Positions 24,104-33,773 of a DNA stretch of 64,000 bases are shown one piece after another. The stretch's first letter is position 1; each line of letters begins with the position of its first letter. A program made the translations under genes and the position numbers. The notes beneath the pieces are model-generated. The model was not told where the DNA came from. It ran no database searches and saw nothing but the letters and a program-made list of their open reading frames with translations. The stretch covers positions 1,238,687-1,302,686 of the forward strand of contig NZ_KE007306.1 in the NCBI RefSeq assembly GCF_000397065.2, given 5' to 3'. The stretch is from Marinobacter lipolyticus SM19 (GTDB lineage Bacteria; Pseudomonadota; Gammaproteobacteria; Pseudomonadales; Oleiphilaceae).

Positions 24104-24937
24104 ATGGAAGACCTGTTTGGTGCAGACGGAAAAGCCTCTGAGATTGTCGATCAGGGTATCACCCTGATCATGAGCTATGCCCCAAAATTTGTGCTCGCCA
24201 TAGTTACCCTGATTGTCGGCCTCTGGCTGATCAAACGTCTTGTTGCAGTCGTTGATTCAAGACTGGGCAAGAAAGACCCGACACTGAACCAATTCCTTTG
24301 CGGCCTGGTCAGCATCCTCCTCAAAATCCTGCTGCTGATCTCTGTTGCCTCCATGATCGGCATCGCCACCACCTCTTTCATCGCCATTATTGGTGCCGCC
24401 GGCTTGGCCGTTGGCCTGGCCTTGCAGGGCAGCCTGGCAAACTTTGCCGGGGGTGTGCTGATCCTGATCTTCAAGCCGTTCAAGGTGGGTGACGTTATTG
24501 AAGCCCAGGGGTATCTGGGATCCGTCGTCGAGATCAACATCCTGTATACCATTGTGAATACCTTTGACAATCGCCGCGTAGTGATTCCCAACGGCAGCCT
24601 GTCCAACGCCAGCCTGGTTAATGTCGGTGCTTATGACACACGCCGCTGCGACATGACCTTTGGCATTGGCTATAACGATGACATCGACAAGGCCAAGGCG
24701 ATCTGCACCCGACTACTGGAAGAGGATGAACGCACGCTGAAGGACCCGGTACCGACCATCGCCGTCAGCGGCCTGGGTGACAACTCCGTGAACATCATGG
24801 TTCGCGCCTGGGTGGCCTCCGATAACCTCTGGCCCTACAACTGGGACATGCAGGAAAAGGTGAAGAAAGCGTTCGATGCAGAAGGCATTTCTATCCCCTT
24901 CCCCCAGCGCGATGTGCACGTCTACAAGCACGACTAA
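24104..24937 (+). CDS. Small-conductance mechanosensitive channel (MscS family)
   Basis: A 277-residue protein with three N-terminal membrane helices. The pore helix is recognisable as GLALQGSLANFAGGVLI with the Gly/Ala pattern of MscS TM3, followed by the beta domain (FKVGDVIEAQGYLG, VVIPNGSLSNASLVN) and the C-terminal alpha/beta domain ending ISIPFPQRDVHV. It opens under membrane tension and protects against hypo-osmotic shock. AAGGAG sits seven bases before the ATG. It follows selU by 63 bases on the same strand. Confidence 0.93.
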   Translation: MEDLFGADGKASEIVDQGITLIMSYAPKFVLAIVTLIVGLWLIKRLVAVVDSRLGKKDPTLNQFLCGLVSILLKILLLISVASMIGIATTSFIAIIGAAGLAVGLALQGSLANFAGGVLILIFKPFKVGDVIEAQGYLGSVVEINILYTIVNTFDNRRVVIPNGSLSNASLVNVGAYDTRRCDMTFGIGYNDDIDKAKAICTRLLEEDERTLKDPVPTIAVSGLGDNSVNIMVRAWVASDNLWPYNWDMQEKVKKAFDAEGISIPFPQRDVHVYKHD

Positions 24938-25111
24938 AAACGGGACAGGCGTCCCACGGATACATCCGGTTACTCGCATTCTGTTCAGCCTCAACTAAGC
25001 TGACGGTAATGGTGCCGAATTCCCACGGGAAGCGGCACCAGGCCACCGGGGCCAGGCATAGAACAATCACCGGCCCCAGTTCGCTGTCATTGCTGGTAGG
25101 AGGTTGTCACT

Positions 25112-25669
25112 ATGCCGGTACAGCAGTTGAAAGAGTTCCTTGATCAGGCAAACGTGGAATACATGTGCCTGTCCCACCCTCCCGCGTTCACCGCGCAGGA
25201 ATTGGCCCACCATGTAAAAATTGCCGGTGACCGGGTTGTCAAAACCGTCATCATCGAACTCGATGGCAAAATGGCCATGCTGGTCATGCCTGCCACCTGG
25301 CGCATACGCTGGGACCGCCTCTCGGGCATCCTGGATACCGACTTTGTTGACCTTGCGGATGAGCAGGAATTCATGGACCGGTTCCCCGATTGCGAAGTCG
25401 GTGCCATGCCCCCCTTTGGTAACCTGTTCGAGATGTCGGTCTATTGCGCCGAGGCCTTGACGGAACAACAGGAACTGGCGTTCGCCGCAGGCAGTCATAC
25501 GGAATCCGTGCACATGAAAACCACCGATTTTCTGGACCTGGTTCAACCCATGGTGCTCAATCAGGGGTTCGTCAAGCCAGGAGCCCAGAAACCGGCCTGG
25601 CTGGCCAAAGGCCGTCGTCGACCGGAACACCTGCCCAAAACGCGAGTATCAAGGGCTGCCGGCTACTGA
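25112..25669 (+). CDS. YbaK/EbsC-domain protein (putative aminoacyl-tRNA deacylase)
   Basis: The 185-residue protein has the YbaK/ProX fold: YMCLSHPPAFTAQELAHH, KTVIIELDGKMAMLVMPAT and the C-terminal GAMPPFGNLFEMSVYCAE block. These proteins hydrolyse mischarged tRNAs in trans. The last 40 residues are basic and look like an added tail. GGAGG lies eight bases before the ATG. The 174 bases between this and the mscS-like gene contain only a short GGGAC-AGGC-GTCCC hairpin. Confidence 0.85.
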   Translation: MPVQQLKEFLDQANVEYMCLSHPPAFTAQELAHHVKIAGDRVVKTVIIELDGKMAMLVMPATWRIRWDRLSGILDTDFVDLADEQEFMDRFPDCEVGAMPPFGNLFEMSVYCAEALTEQQELAFAAGSHTESVHMKTTDFLDLVQPMVLNQGFVKPGAQKPAWLAKGRRRPEHLPKTRVSRAAGY

Positions 25670-25749
25670 TCGACAGCGCCGGATAATGCCGGGTTGCTTG
25701 TCTGAAATCTTCCATCGCGTAAACTGGAAGCCTCAGACAGGAACCCGTT

Positions 25750-27045
25750 ATGACTCAAGCTTTTGACATTGTTGTTGCCGGTGCCGGCATGGTGGGTGCA
25801 GCCCTGGCCACCGGCCTGGGCCAGAATGGTTTTCGTGTGGCCCTGGTCGACAAGGCCGCGACCCCGCGCTTTGATGCCGGCGCCCCGCCCGACATTCGCG
25901 TTTCGGCCCTCAGCGCTGGCAGTGAGCGCTATCTGCAACAACTCGGAGCCTGGCCACGGATATTGGCCATGCGCACAACGGCATACCGCCGTCTTGCTGT
26001 CTGGGACCAGACACAACATCCCTTGAGCAAATTGCTCCCGCGCAAACTGGGAGAGGTCGTCTTTGACGCCGCCAGCCTCTCGGCCTCACATCTGGGCCAC
26101 ATTGTTGAGAATCGGATCACTCAAAAGGCGCTGTGGCAGTGTGCGGAAGAGCAACCGTCCGTGACCGTTCTTTCCGGCAACGGCGTGACCGCCGTGGATA
26201 GCGGCAACGATCAGGCAACCGTCACCCTTGAAGACGGTAGCGAACTGACCTGTGAACTGGTGATTGGCGCCGATGGTGCGCTGTCACGGATACGGGATAT
26301 GGCAGGTATTGGCGTTACCAGAGACCAGTATGCCCAGCAGGCCATGGTGATCTCGGTACGTTATCTGGGGCCGGTGGAAGACATCACCTGGCAGGCATTC
26401 CACCCTTCGGGCCCAAGGGCGTTCCTTCCCCTGCACAGTGCTGGCGATCAACACCAGGGAGAAAGCTGGGCCTCGCTGGTCTGGTATGACGCCCCGGAGG
26501 AACTGGCCCGCCTGAAAGCGCTGGATACCGAATCACTGAGACTGGAGATCCAGAAGGCATTCCCCGGCGACCTGCCAACACTGACTCATATTGATGCCCG
26601 GGCCAGCTTCCCGATCGCCCGGCAGCACGCCAAACATTACAGCAACGGCCGGGTGGTCCTTGTCGGCGACGCTGCACACACCATCAATCCATTGGCCGGT
26701 CAGGGCGTCAATCTCGGTTTCCAGGACGCCGTCTGCCTGCAGTCTCACATTCGTGAAGCGCGGCGTTCCGGCTGCGATCTCGCAGACTCACAATGGCTCG
26801 CACGCTATGAACAGCAACGGCGCCCCGCCAACCGCAGGATGATGCTGGCGATGGACGCTTTTTACCATCTATTCAGCAACCGCATCCCGCCGGTGCACCT
26901 GTTGCGCAACCTCGGCCTGAGTGCCGCCCGCGCCCTGCCCTTTGCCCGCAATCAGGTTGCCCGCTACGCCATGGGGATCGACGATGAACTTCCCGCAGTG
27001 GTAAAACAGATTACTTCCCGACTACCAGGGCTGCACCTGCCCTGA
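25750..27045 (+). CDS. UbiH/UbiF/VisC/COQ6-family FAD hydroxylase
   Basis: A 431-residue flavoprotein monooxygenase with the N-terminal FAD motif GAGMVGAALATGL, the DG motif IGADGALSRIR and the second FAD motif GDAAHTINPLAGQGVNLGFQD, which is the ubiquinone hydroxylase signature. It most likely hydroxylates the ring in ubiquinone synthesis; which position (UbiH, UbiI or UbiF) cannot be decided without alignment. It is not next to other ubi genes. Confidence 0.9.
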   Translation: MTQAFDIVVAGAGMVGAALATGLGQNGFRVALVDKAATPRFDAGAPPDIRVSALSAGSERYLQQLGAWPRILAMRTTAYRRLAVWDQTQHPLSKLLPRKLGEVVFDAASLSASHLGHIVENRITQKALWQCAEEQPSVTVLSGNGVTAVDSGNDQATVTLEDGSELTCELVIGADGALSRIRDMAGIGVTRDQYAQQAMVISVRYLGPVEDITWQAFHPSGPRAFLPLHSAGDQHQGESWASLVWYDAPEELARLKALDTESLRLEIQKAFPGDLPTLTHIDARASFPIARQHAKHYSNGRVVLVGDAAHTINPLAGQGVNLGFQDAVCLQSHIREARRSGCDLADSQWLARYEQQRRPANRRMMLAMDAFYHLFSNRIPPVHLLRNLGLSAARALPFARNQVARYAMGIDDELPAVVKQITSRLPGLHLP

Positions 27046-27077
27046 AACCGGTAAGCGATAACAACCAAGGAGTCATC

Positions 27078-27443
27078 ATGTCAGAGACGATTTTCACCAA
27101 GATCATCAACCGCGAAATTCCGGCGGACATCCTTTACGAGGACGATATCAGCCTGGCGTTCAGTGACATCAATCCCCAGGCGCCGGTACACTTCCTGGTG
27201 ATACCGAAGAAGCCTATCGCCACAATCAACGACCTCACCGAATCCGACCGCGAACTGGTCGGGCACCTGTATCTGGTGGCGGCGAAGATTGCCCGAGAGA
27301 AAGGTGTTGCAGACGATGGCTATCGAGTGGTGATGAACTGCGGCGAAAACTCCGGGCAGACGGTGTTCCACATCCACCTGCATGTGCTGGCCGGCAAGCC
27401 TCTGGGTTGGCCTCCGTACACTGACAAGATGAAGCAGGCCTGA
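27078..27443 (+). CDS. hinT: HIT-family purine nucleoside phosphoramidase
   Basis: A 121-residue protein with the histidine-triad motif HIHLHVLAG and the family opening ETIFTKIINREIPADILYEDD. HinT hydrolyses adenosine phosphoramidates and acyl-AMP. AAGGAG lies five bases before the ATG. It follows the ubiquinone hydroxylase gene by 32 bases and may be co-transcribed with it. Confidence 0.95.
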   Translation: MSETIFTKIINREIPADILYEDDISLAFSDINPQAPVHFLVIPKKPIATINDLTESDRELVGHLYLVAAKIAREKGVADDGYRVVMNCGENSGQTVFHIHLHVLAGKPLGWPPYTDKMKQA

Positions 27444-27448
27444 TTCTT

Positions 27449-27640
27449 TTGCCTCGACCTTTTTTGACTTGGGGGAGGCAAGCGGGCCGGTCCTTCTGTC
27501 CGGGACACGCTCAAGGCATCCTGGGCGCTTAACTTTGGCCATGGATGGCCAAAGCTAAGCGCCCAGGACGGCTTGAGCGTGTCCGGGAAAGCCACACCGC
27601 ACAGCGGCCCTCCCGCCCAAACCGGCATGCCTGAAAATTA
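27449..27640. repeat. Large palindromic intergenic repeat, copy A
   Basis: The core (27499-27588) is an inverted repeat with 42-base arms differing at four positions, around a six-base loop ATGGAT; arms run from TCCGGGACACGCT to AGCGTGTCCGGGA. Outer flanks include TTGCCTC (27449-27455) pairing with GAGGCAA (27475-27481) and a CTTGGGGGAGGC segment. A related element is at 36864-36963. It sits between convergent hinT and phoU, so it may form a strong bidirectional hairpin that ends or stabilises both transcripts. Confidence 0.8.
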
Positions 27641-27641
27641 G

Positions 27642-28364
27642 TCAGCGACCGACAACTTTCTCAGCTTCTTCCACCGGCGTATGGCGAACATCCTCGCCCT
27701 TGACCATGAAAATCACGTTTTCGGCAATGTTGCAGGCGTGATCACCCACCCGCTCCAGGGCACGCAGCACCCACATTACCGACATACAGCGTGAGATGTT
27801 GCGGGTATCTTCCATCATGAAGGTCAGCAGGGTCCGGGCTGCTGCCTGATACTCCTCGTCCACCCGCTTGTCTTCCTTCATGATCCGCAATGCCTGCTCG
27901 GAATCCAGACGGGCAAAGGCGTCCAGGGCATCGTGCAGCATAGCCAGCACGTGGTTGCCGATGTGGCGAACTTCCACGTAGCCGCGGGGGGCCTGACCTT
28001 CTTCGTTAAGCTTGATGGCAAATTTAGCGATTTTCTTTGCCTCATCACCTACCCGCTCCAGGTCAGCCACCATCTTGATCACCGAAATGACCAGCCGCAG
28101 ATCCCGGGCCGTCGGCTGACGACGGGCAATGATCAGGGTTGCCTCCTCGTCGATGTCCATTTCCATCTGGTCGACTTTCTTGTCGCCGGCGCGCACTTCA
28201 TCCGCCAGGTGGCCGTCGTTATCCACCAGGGCCTGAATCGCTCGCTCCACCTGAGATTCCACCATACCGCCCATGGTCAGGAACTCGGTTTTCAGCTCCA
28301 GCAGTTCGTCGTTGAACTTGTGCGAAATGTGATCGCCGTATACGTCATCCTTTGTGTTTGGCAT
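27642..28364 (-). CDS. phoU: Phosphate signalling protein PhoU
   Basis: A 240-residue protein made of two PhoU helical repeats; each carries the expected metal-cluster pattern (ADLERVGDEAKKIA and RALERVGDHACNIAE). PhoU links the Pst transporter to PhoR to shut off the Pho regulon when phosphate is ample. It is the last gene of the minus-strand pst cluster, 33 bases after pstB. Confidence 0.96.
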   Translation of the reverse strand: MPNTKDDVYGDHISHKFNDELLELKTEFLTMGGMVESQVERAIQALVDNDGHLADEVRAGDKKVDQMEMDIDEEATLIIARRQPTARDLRLVISVIKMVADLERVGDEAKKIAKFAIKLNEEGQAPRGYVEVRHIGNHVLAMLHDALDAFARLDSEQALRIMKEDKRVDEEYQAAARTLLTFMMEDTRNISRCMSVMWVLRALERVGDHACNIAENVIFMVKGEDVRHTPVEEAEKVVGR

Positions 28365-28397
28365 AACTCTGTTCTCCAGTGTTCAACTATTGCCGGG

Positions 28398-29291
28398 TTA
28401 ACCGAAACGGCCGGTGATATATGATTCTGTCAGCTCATGCTGCGGTGCGGTGAAGACTTTGCTTGTCTCGTTCACCTCCACCAGATGTCCGAGGTGGAAA
28501 TACGCAGTGCGATGGGACACCCGGGCAGCCTGTTGCATTGAGTGGGTCACGATCACGATGGTATAGCTCTCCGACATCTCGGAGATCAACTCTTCCACCT
28601 TGGCAGTCGCAATCGGATCCAGGGCTGAACACGGCTCGTCCATCAGGATGACTTCCGGACTCACCGCAATTGCGCGGGCGATGCACAGTCGTTGTTGCTG
28701 ACCACCGGACATGCCGGTGGCAGTAGCATCCAGACGATCCTTGACCTCGTCCCAGAGTCCGGCCTTACGCAAGCTGTTTTCGACTATGTCATCCAGATCC
28801 GACTTACGATTGGCCAGGCCATGAATACGAGGACCATAGGCCACATTGTCGTAGATGGACTTGGGGAACGGGTTCGGCTTCTGGAACACCATACCCACCC
28901 GGGCACGCAGCTCCACCACATCACGCCTGGAGTGGTAGATGTCCTCATCGTCCAGCATCAGCTGGCCTTTGACCCGACAGATATCAATGCTGTCGTTCAT
29001 CCGGTTCAGGCAGCGCAGGAACGTGGATTTGCCACAACCCGACGGCCCGATAAAGGAGATGACTTCATTACGGGCAATGTCCAGGCTGATGTCTTTAATG
29101 GCCCGGTCCTCGCCATAGAACACCTCAACGTTGCGCAGCTTGAACTTTGGGTCGTCGGCATAGGGGAGGCCTACGGTTTTACCCTCCTGAACGGGCATAT
29201 CTTCCCGTTTCTTCTCGGTCACCACGTCCTGAACCGGCACTGAGTTCTCATGCTGCTCCGCTGCACTGGAAATCGTTTCATTTACACTCAT
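28398..29291 (-). CDS. pstB: Phosphate ABC transporter ATP-binding protein
   Basis: Walker [16 protein letters not shown], signature [14 protein letters not shown], Walker [14 protein letters not shown] and the H-loop [12 protein letters not shown] are all present. The frame gives 297 residues from the ATG at 29291, which AAGGAG precedes by five bases; the first 35 residues are a non-conserved extension before the ABC core. It follows pstA by 11 bases. PstB drives phosphate import. Confidence 0.97.
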   Translation of the reverse strand: MSVNETISSAAEQHENSVPVQDVVTEKKREDMPVQEGKTVGLPYADDPKFKLRNVEVFYGEDRAIKDISLDIARNEVISFIGPSGCGKSTFLRCLNRMNDSIDICRVKGQLMLDDEDIYHSRRDVVELRARVGMVFQKPNPFPKSIYDNVAYGPRIHGLANRKSDLDDIVENSLRKAGLWDEVKDRLDATATGMSGGQQQRLCIARAIAVSPEVILMDEPCSALDPIATAKVEELISEMSESYTIVIVTHSMQQAARVSHRTAYFHLGHLVEVNETSKVFTAPQHELTESYITGRFG

Positions 29292-29302
29292 AATTCTCTC
29301 CT

Positions 29303-30580
29303 TTACCACCGGCGCTCAAGACGCTTACGGAGCCAGATGGCCAATGCGTTCATACTGATCATGAAGGCGAGCAGTACCATGATGCCGGCGGATGCCAGCT
29401 CAACGAAACCTTGTTCAGAACTGCTTGCCCAAAGGTAAATCTGTACCGGCAGTACCGTAGCGGAACTGAAAAACCCGTCCGGTACATCGACAATGAAGGC
29501 CACCATGCCAATCAGCAGCAGCGGGGCTGTTTCACCCAGTGCCTGCGCCATACCGATGATGGAGCCGGTCAGCATGCCAGGCATGGCTAGCGGCACCACA
29601 TGATGCAGTACCACCTGCATCTTCGACGCGCCGATGCCCTCGGCCGCTTCCCGGATTGACGGCGGTACGCTCTTGATGGCGGCGCGGCTGGAAATAATGA
29701 TGGTTGGCAGCGTCATCAATGCCAGTACCAGGCCGCCCACGACGGGAACCGAGCGTGGCATACCAAACAGCCCGATAAACACCGCCAGCCCCAACAGACC
29801 AAAGATGATCGAGGGGACAGCTGCAAGGTTGTTGATGTTGACCTCGATAAAGTCCGTGAGCCTGTTCTGCGGAGCAAACTCCTCCAGGTAAATCGCTGCC
29901 GCGATGCCCACCGGAAAGGAAATGGCCAGGGTGACCAGCATGGTGAACAGGGAGCCGACAATGGCCCCCAGAATGCCGGCGTTACCCGGTTCCCTGGAGT
30001 CGCCACGGCTGAACAGCACGTCATTGAAGCTGGTATCGACGACGCCTTTTTCCAGCAACTCATCCACCCAGGCCTGCTGTTGCTCCGAGAGACGGATGCT
30101 GTAGCTCGGATCATCGGCATGCTTCACATACACCGACACGGTATCGTGGGCCAGGAACTCCATAGTCTGCGTGGTGTTCAGCAGGTCCGGATTCGCCTCG
30201 AGCAAATCACGGATATCGGAGGCGGCATAGCTACCCACCAACCGGCCCAGCTCACGCTTGGCCGCCCTGCCCTCAGCGTTCGGAAAATGATCCTGAAGGG
30301 CCGCGATAATTGGCGCCACAAAGTCGGCCATGGCGATCTGGTCTTTATCCGTGGGATCGTCCAGATACATGGTTTCCGAATCCAACGTCACATCCAGAGT
30401 GATGGTGGTTTTGACAAACCCGGTATGGCCCTTGCCAATAATGTCGGCAAACAGGATGAACAGTGACGCCAGGGCGATGAAAATCGCCACAATGCCATAC
30501 AAACGGAACCGACGCTCCTTGCGGTACCGGCGCTTCAGGGACTGGCGGACAAGCTCCGCCTGAGAACGTTGATCAGTCAT
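29303..30580 (-). CDS. pstA: Phosphate ABC transporter permease PstA with N-terminal DUF3333 extension
   Basis: At 425 residues it is much longer than E. coli PstA (about 296). After a basic start and first membrane helix ([21 protein letters not shown]) there is a polar region of roughly 150 residues, probably periplasmic, matching the DUF3333 type of marine bacteria. The permease core then follows with [25 protein letters not shown] as the PstB-contacting EAA loop. Its ATG overlaps the pstC stop by eight bases, indicating translational coupling. Confidence 0.95.
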   Translation of the reverse strand: MTDQRSQAELVRQSLKRRYRKERRFRLYGIVAIFIALASLFILFADIIGKGHTGFVKTTITLDVTLDSETMYLDDPTDKDQIAMADFVAPIIAALQDHFPNAEGRAAKRELGRLVGSYAASDIRDLLEANPDLLNTTQTMEFLAHDTVSVYVKHADDPSYSIRLSEQQQAWVDELLEKGVVDTSFNDVLFSRGDSREPGNAGILGAIVGSLFTMLVTLAISFPVGIAAAIYLEEFAPQNRLTDFIEVNINNLAAVPSIIFGLLGLAVFIGLFGMPRSVPVVGGLVLALMTLPTIIISSRAAIKSVPPSIREAAEGIGASKMQVVLHHVVPLAMPGMLTGSIIGMAQALGETAPLLLIGMVAFIVDVPDGFFSSATVLPVQIYLWASSSEQGFVELASAGIMVLLAFMISMNALAIWLRKRLERRW

Positions 30581-31961
30581 ACTGTTCCCTATATTTACGT
30601 ACGATCTTGAGTGCGACTACATTCAGCAGCAGGGTGACGATGAACAGCATCATGCCCAGCGCAAATGCCGAAAGCGTCTTGGCACTGTCGAATTCCTGGT
30701 CACCCACAAGCAGCGTGGCGATCTGGACCGTCACTGTCGTTACCGAATCCAGAGGATTGGCAGTCAGGTTGGCCGCCAGTCCGGCCGCCATCACCACGAT
30801 CATGGTCTCGCCGATGGCACGTGAAGCTGCCAGCAGGATGCCCCCGATGATGCCCGGCAATGCCGCTGGGAAAATCACATTTTTCATGGTCTCTGACTGG
30901 GTCGCTCCCAGGGCAAGGGAACCATCCCGCAACGTTTGGGGAACGGCGTTGATCACGTCGTCCGACAGCGAAGAGACAAACGGGATGATCATGATGCCCA
31001 TGACCAGACCCGCTGCAAGCGCACTCTGGGAAGACGCCTCCAGCCCGACGAGCTCCGCCATGTCGCGGATAAAGGGCGCCACGGTCAAAGCGGCGAAAAA
31101 GCCATAAACCACGGTAGGTACGCCAGCCAGCATTTCCAGCAACGGCTTGACGGTTGCACGCACCCGCTTGCTGGCATACTCGGACAGGTAGATGGCCGAC
31201 AGCAATCCGATCGGGACGGCAACCAGCAGGGCAATCGCGGATATCAGCAAGGTGCCGGTAAATAATGGAATGATGCCAAAGGCACCCTCAGCACCAACCT
31301 GATCCGCCCGCAAGGCCGTCTGGGGACTCCACGAGGTACCAAACAGAAACTCGGTAATGGGGACTTTGCCGAAGAATCGGACGGTTTCAAAAATCACCGA
31401 GAAAACGATACCTACAGTGGTCAGTACTGCAACCGCCGCACACACGAAGAAAATGCGCCGCAGTGTGCGCTCGACACTTTCCCGGGCATTGATATGGGGT
31501 GCCACTCGAGTCCAGGCGAAGGCCGCGCCCAGTGCGGCAATCAGCAACACCAGAATGGTCTTGAACGTTCCGCTCTGAGCCCGAAGGTTTTCCAGGAGCC
31601 CAGCGGCTCCGGCAATGTGCTCTGGTACGAACTCCGGATTCAACTTACCAGCGGCGACGTTGCTGATCTGTGAAAGCACCAGGCTGGCTTGGCCGGGGGA
31701 TTCGGGCCACACATTCTGGGGCAATGACGAAATTACCATGCCCTGAATGACCTTGCCTTCAAAACCGGCCCAGGCGGCCAATACGATCAGGGCAGGGATC
31801 GCGCACCACAGGGCGGCACGGGCAGCGTAATAAAACGGAAGCGCCTTGAGGTTCCGGATACCGCCAAGCGGTGCTGCAACTGCCCGGGATCGCATAAATG
31901 CGAGGCCGTAGGCAGCCACAGCGAGTACCAGAATCAGGGGCAAGAGATTGGCCGTCTGCAT
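30573..31961 (-). CDS. pstC: Phosphate ABC transporter permease PstC
   Basis: A 462-residue permease, also longer than E. coli PstC (about 319). Two additional N-terminal membrane helices (NLLPLILVLAVAAYGLAFM, ALWCAIPALIVLAAWAGF) and a soluble stretch precede the core, and the EAA-type loop is seen near GSLALGATQSETMKNVIFPAALPG. It pairs with PstA to form the channel. It is separated from pstS by 149 bases with a terminator-like hairpin. Confidence 0.95.
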   Translation of the reverse strand: MQTANLLPLILVLAVAAYGLAFMRSRAVAAPLGGIRNLKALPFYYAARAALWCAIPALIVLAAWAGFEGKVIQGMVISSLPQNVWPESPGQASLVLSQISNVAAGKLNPEFVPEHIAGAAGLLENLRAQSGTFKTILVLLIAALGAAFAWTRVAPHINARESVERTLRRIFFVCAAVAVLTTVGIVFSVIFETVRFFGKVPITEFLFGTSWSPQTALRADQVGAEGAFGIIPLFTGTLLISAIALLVAVPIGLLSAIYLSEYASKRVRATVKPLLEMLAGVPTVVYGFFAALTVAPFIRDMAELVGLEASSQSALAAGLVMGIMIIPFVSSLSDDVINAVPQTLRDGSLALGATQSETMKNVIFPAALPGIIGGILLAASRAIGETMIVVMAAGLAANLTANPLDSVTTVTVQIATLLVGDQEFDSAKTLSAFALGMMLFIVTLLLNVVALKIVRKYREQYD

Positions 31962-32046
31962 AACAGTCTCTGTTTTGATGGCATTTAGTGAGCTAGGGCG
32001 TTTATTTTGCCAGCGTACGGGTCAAAAATATTCATCTGAACGTAAT

Positions 32047-32080
32047 AAAGGAACGCGGACCAGCCAGCCCGCGTTCCTTT
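32047..32080 (-). terminator. Terminator-like hairpin between pstS and pstC
   Basis: AAAGGAACGCGG (32047-32058) pairs perfectly with CCGCGTTCCTTT (32069-32080) around a 10-base loop. On the minus strand TTTATT follows. It lies 31 bases after the pstS stop and would let pstS be made in excess over pstC, pstA and pstB. Confidence 0.75.
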
Positions 32081-32110
32081 TTGTCATCCCTGACTGCTTG
32101 CAACTAAGCC

Positions 32111-33169
32111 TTACAGCTCGCTGCCAGTCAATGGCTTCAGGTTCTTCGCTGCATTGGCAGTCTTCATACGCACACCACGCGGGTTCGGGATCAGGCCCAC
32201 ATCGACCAGGTAACCGTTATCACCCCAGGCGCCTTCGCTGGTGAATTCAGCAAGGTATTCCTGGATACCCGGAACCACACCCACGTGGGCATTTTTAACG
32301 TAGAAGAACAATGAGCGGGCAACCGGATACTCTTCATCCGCGATCGTGTCAGGCGTGGGCTCGACACCGTTGATCATGGATGCCTGGATCTGGCCTGCAT
32401 TCTCCATCAGGAAACTGTAGCCGAAGATCCCCAGAGTGTCCTTGTCCTGTGCCAGACGCTGAACAATCAGGTTGTCATTCTCACCTGCTTCAACGAACGG
32501 ACCGTCCTCACGCATGCTGTGACAGATGGACTTGTACTGAGACTTGTCCTGCTTCTTGATAGCGGCAATCCAGTCGTACTGTTTGCAACCGCCTTCCATC
32601 GCGATCTCAACGAACGCGTCGCGAGTACCGGAAGTCGGCGGGGGGCCCATCACACTGATTTCCTTATTCGGCAGACTGGAGTCGATATCACTCCACTTCT
32701 GGTAAGGGTTGGCCACCAGCTCTTCGCTGCCGTCCGGGTTCGGAACTTCCTTGGCCAGGGCCAGGAACACCTGCTCCAGGGTCAGGTTCATCTGCTCTGC
32801 ATCTTTGGAGTTGGCGATCACGATACCGTCAGCACCGATTTTGACTTCAGTGATGCCTTCCACGCCATTGGCCTGGCACTGCTCAAACTCGCTCTTCTTG
32901 ATACGACGTGAAGCATTGGTGATGTCCGGGTGCTGAGTGCCTACACCTTCACAGAACAACTTCAGGCCGCCACCGGAGCCGGTAGACTCCAGTTTTGGAG
33001 TCGGAAAGTCCGTGTTACGACCGAAACGCTCGGCAACCACGGTGGCGAACGGGTAAACAGTGGAGGAGCCCACGATGTTAATAGTGTCACGCGCCATAGC
33101 CGGGGCGGATACGGCTGCAATGCTGCCCGCCAGGGCCACGGATGCAAAAGCTGTTTTCAGTTTAATCAC
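32111..33169 (-). CDS. pstS: Phosphate ABC transporter substrate-binding protein
   Basis: A 352-residue periplasmic binding protein with a signal peptide (MIKLKTAFASVALAGSIAA, cleaved after APAMA). Phosphate-binding motifs are visible: GSSTVYPFATVVAERF, ESTGSGGGLKLF and PPTSGTRDAFVE. The start is GTG at 33167-33169 with GGAG seven bases before it. It captures phosphate for PstCAB and lies first in the operon behind a Pho box. Confidence 0.95.
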   Translation of the reverse strand: MIKLKTAFASVALAGSIAAVSAPAMARDTINIVGSSTVYPFATVVAERFGRNTDFPTPKLESTGSGGGLKLFCEGVGTQHPDITNASRRIKKSEFEQCQANGVEGITEVKIGADGIVIANSKDAEQMNLTLEQVFLALAKEVPNPDGSEELVANPYQKWSDIDSSLPNKEISVMGPPPTSGTRDAFVEIAMEGGCKQYDWIAAIKKQDKSQYKSICHSMREDGPFVEAGENDNLIVQRLAQDKDTLGIFGYSFLMENAGQIQASMINGVEPTPDTIADEEYPVARSLFFYVKNAHVGVVPGIQEYLAEFTSEGAWGDNGYLVDVGLIPNPRGVRMKTANAAKNLKPLTGSEL

Positions 33170-33241
33170 GCTGATTCTCCATTATCTTTTGGACGTTATC
33201 GTCGGATTTGCTTTACCGATGAGTGAAGACTAATCACCAAC

Positions 33242-33260
33242 TGTGACAGCTTTGTTACAG
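33242..33260 (-). promoter_or_regulatory. Pho box upstream of pstS
   Basis: On the minus strand, CTGTAACAAAGCTGTCACA has two CTGTnAC repeats spaced by 11 bases and closely matches the PhoB consensus CTGTCATAWAWCTGTCAY. It is 72 bases before the GTG start. No strong -35 is seen, as expected when PhoB takes its place. Confidence 0.85.
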
Positions 33261-33363
33261 CGTATGAAATATAGATCATGGGGCGTGAAATCTCTTGCAG
33301 ACTGCCCACAGGCCGTTAACATGCGTGTAAAACAATACTCAGCAATATAAACAGGCAGGCTCC

Positions 33364-33765
33364 ATGACAACACTCGACGATGACAAACCCACGCCCAAAG
33401 GCGAGCTGATTCTCCAGATTGTCCCACTACCCTCGGACACCAATGCCAATGGCGACGTCTTTGCCGGCTGGCTGGTCAAGCAAATGGACATTGCCGCCGC
33501 GACCATCGCCGGTCGAATCTCCCAGGGCCGCAACGCCACCGTTGCGATGGATCGGATGGAATTCCTGTCTCCACTCAGAGTGGGCTCCCAGGTTGGTTGC
33601 TACTGCGAGCTGGTGGACATCGGTCGCAGCTCCATGAAAATTGAAGTGGAAGTGTGGACACTGGACCGCACGGCCAAGCACCCTCGCAAGGTGACCGAGG
33701 GTCGGTTCGTCTATGTCGCCATTGACGAGCACGGCCGTATTCGCGAAGTGCCGGAACAGTCCTGA
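33364..33765 (+). CDS. yciA: YciA-family acyl-CoA thioesterase
   Basis: A 133-residue hotdog-fold protein with the YciA pattern: MPSDTNANGDVFAGWL-like block (PSDTNANGDVFAGWLVKQMD), where Asn and Asp are catalytic, and VAMDRMEFLSPLRVGS. YciA hydrolyses a wide range of acyl-CoAs to release CoA. It diverges from pstS across 194 bases and ends eight bases before modA. Confidence 0.9.
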   Translation: MTTLDDDKPTPKGELILQIVPLPSDTNANGDVFAGWLVKQMDIAAATIAGRISQGRNATVAMDRMEFLSPLRVGSQVGCYCELVDIGRSSMKIEVEVWTLDRTAKHPRKVTEGRFVYVAIDEHGRIREVPEQS

Positions 33766-33773
33766 AGGAAGGG

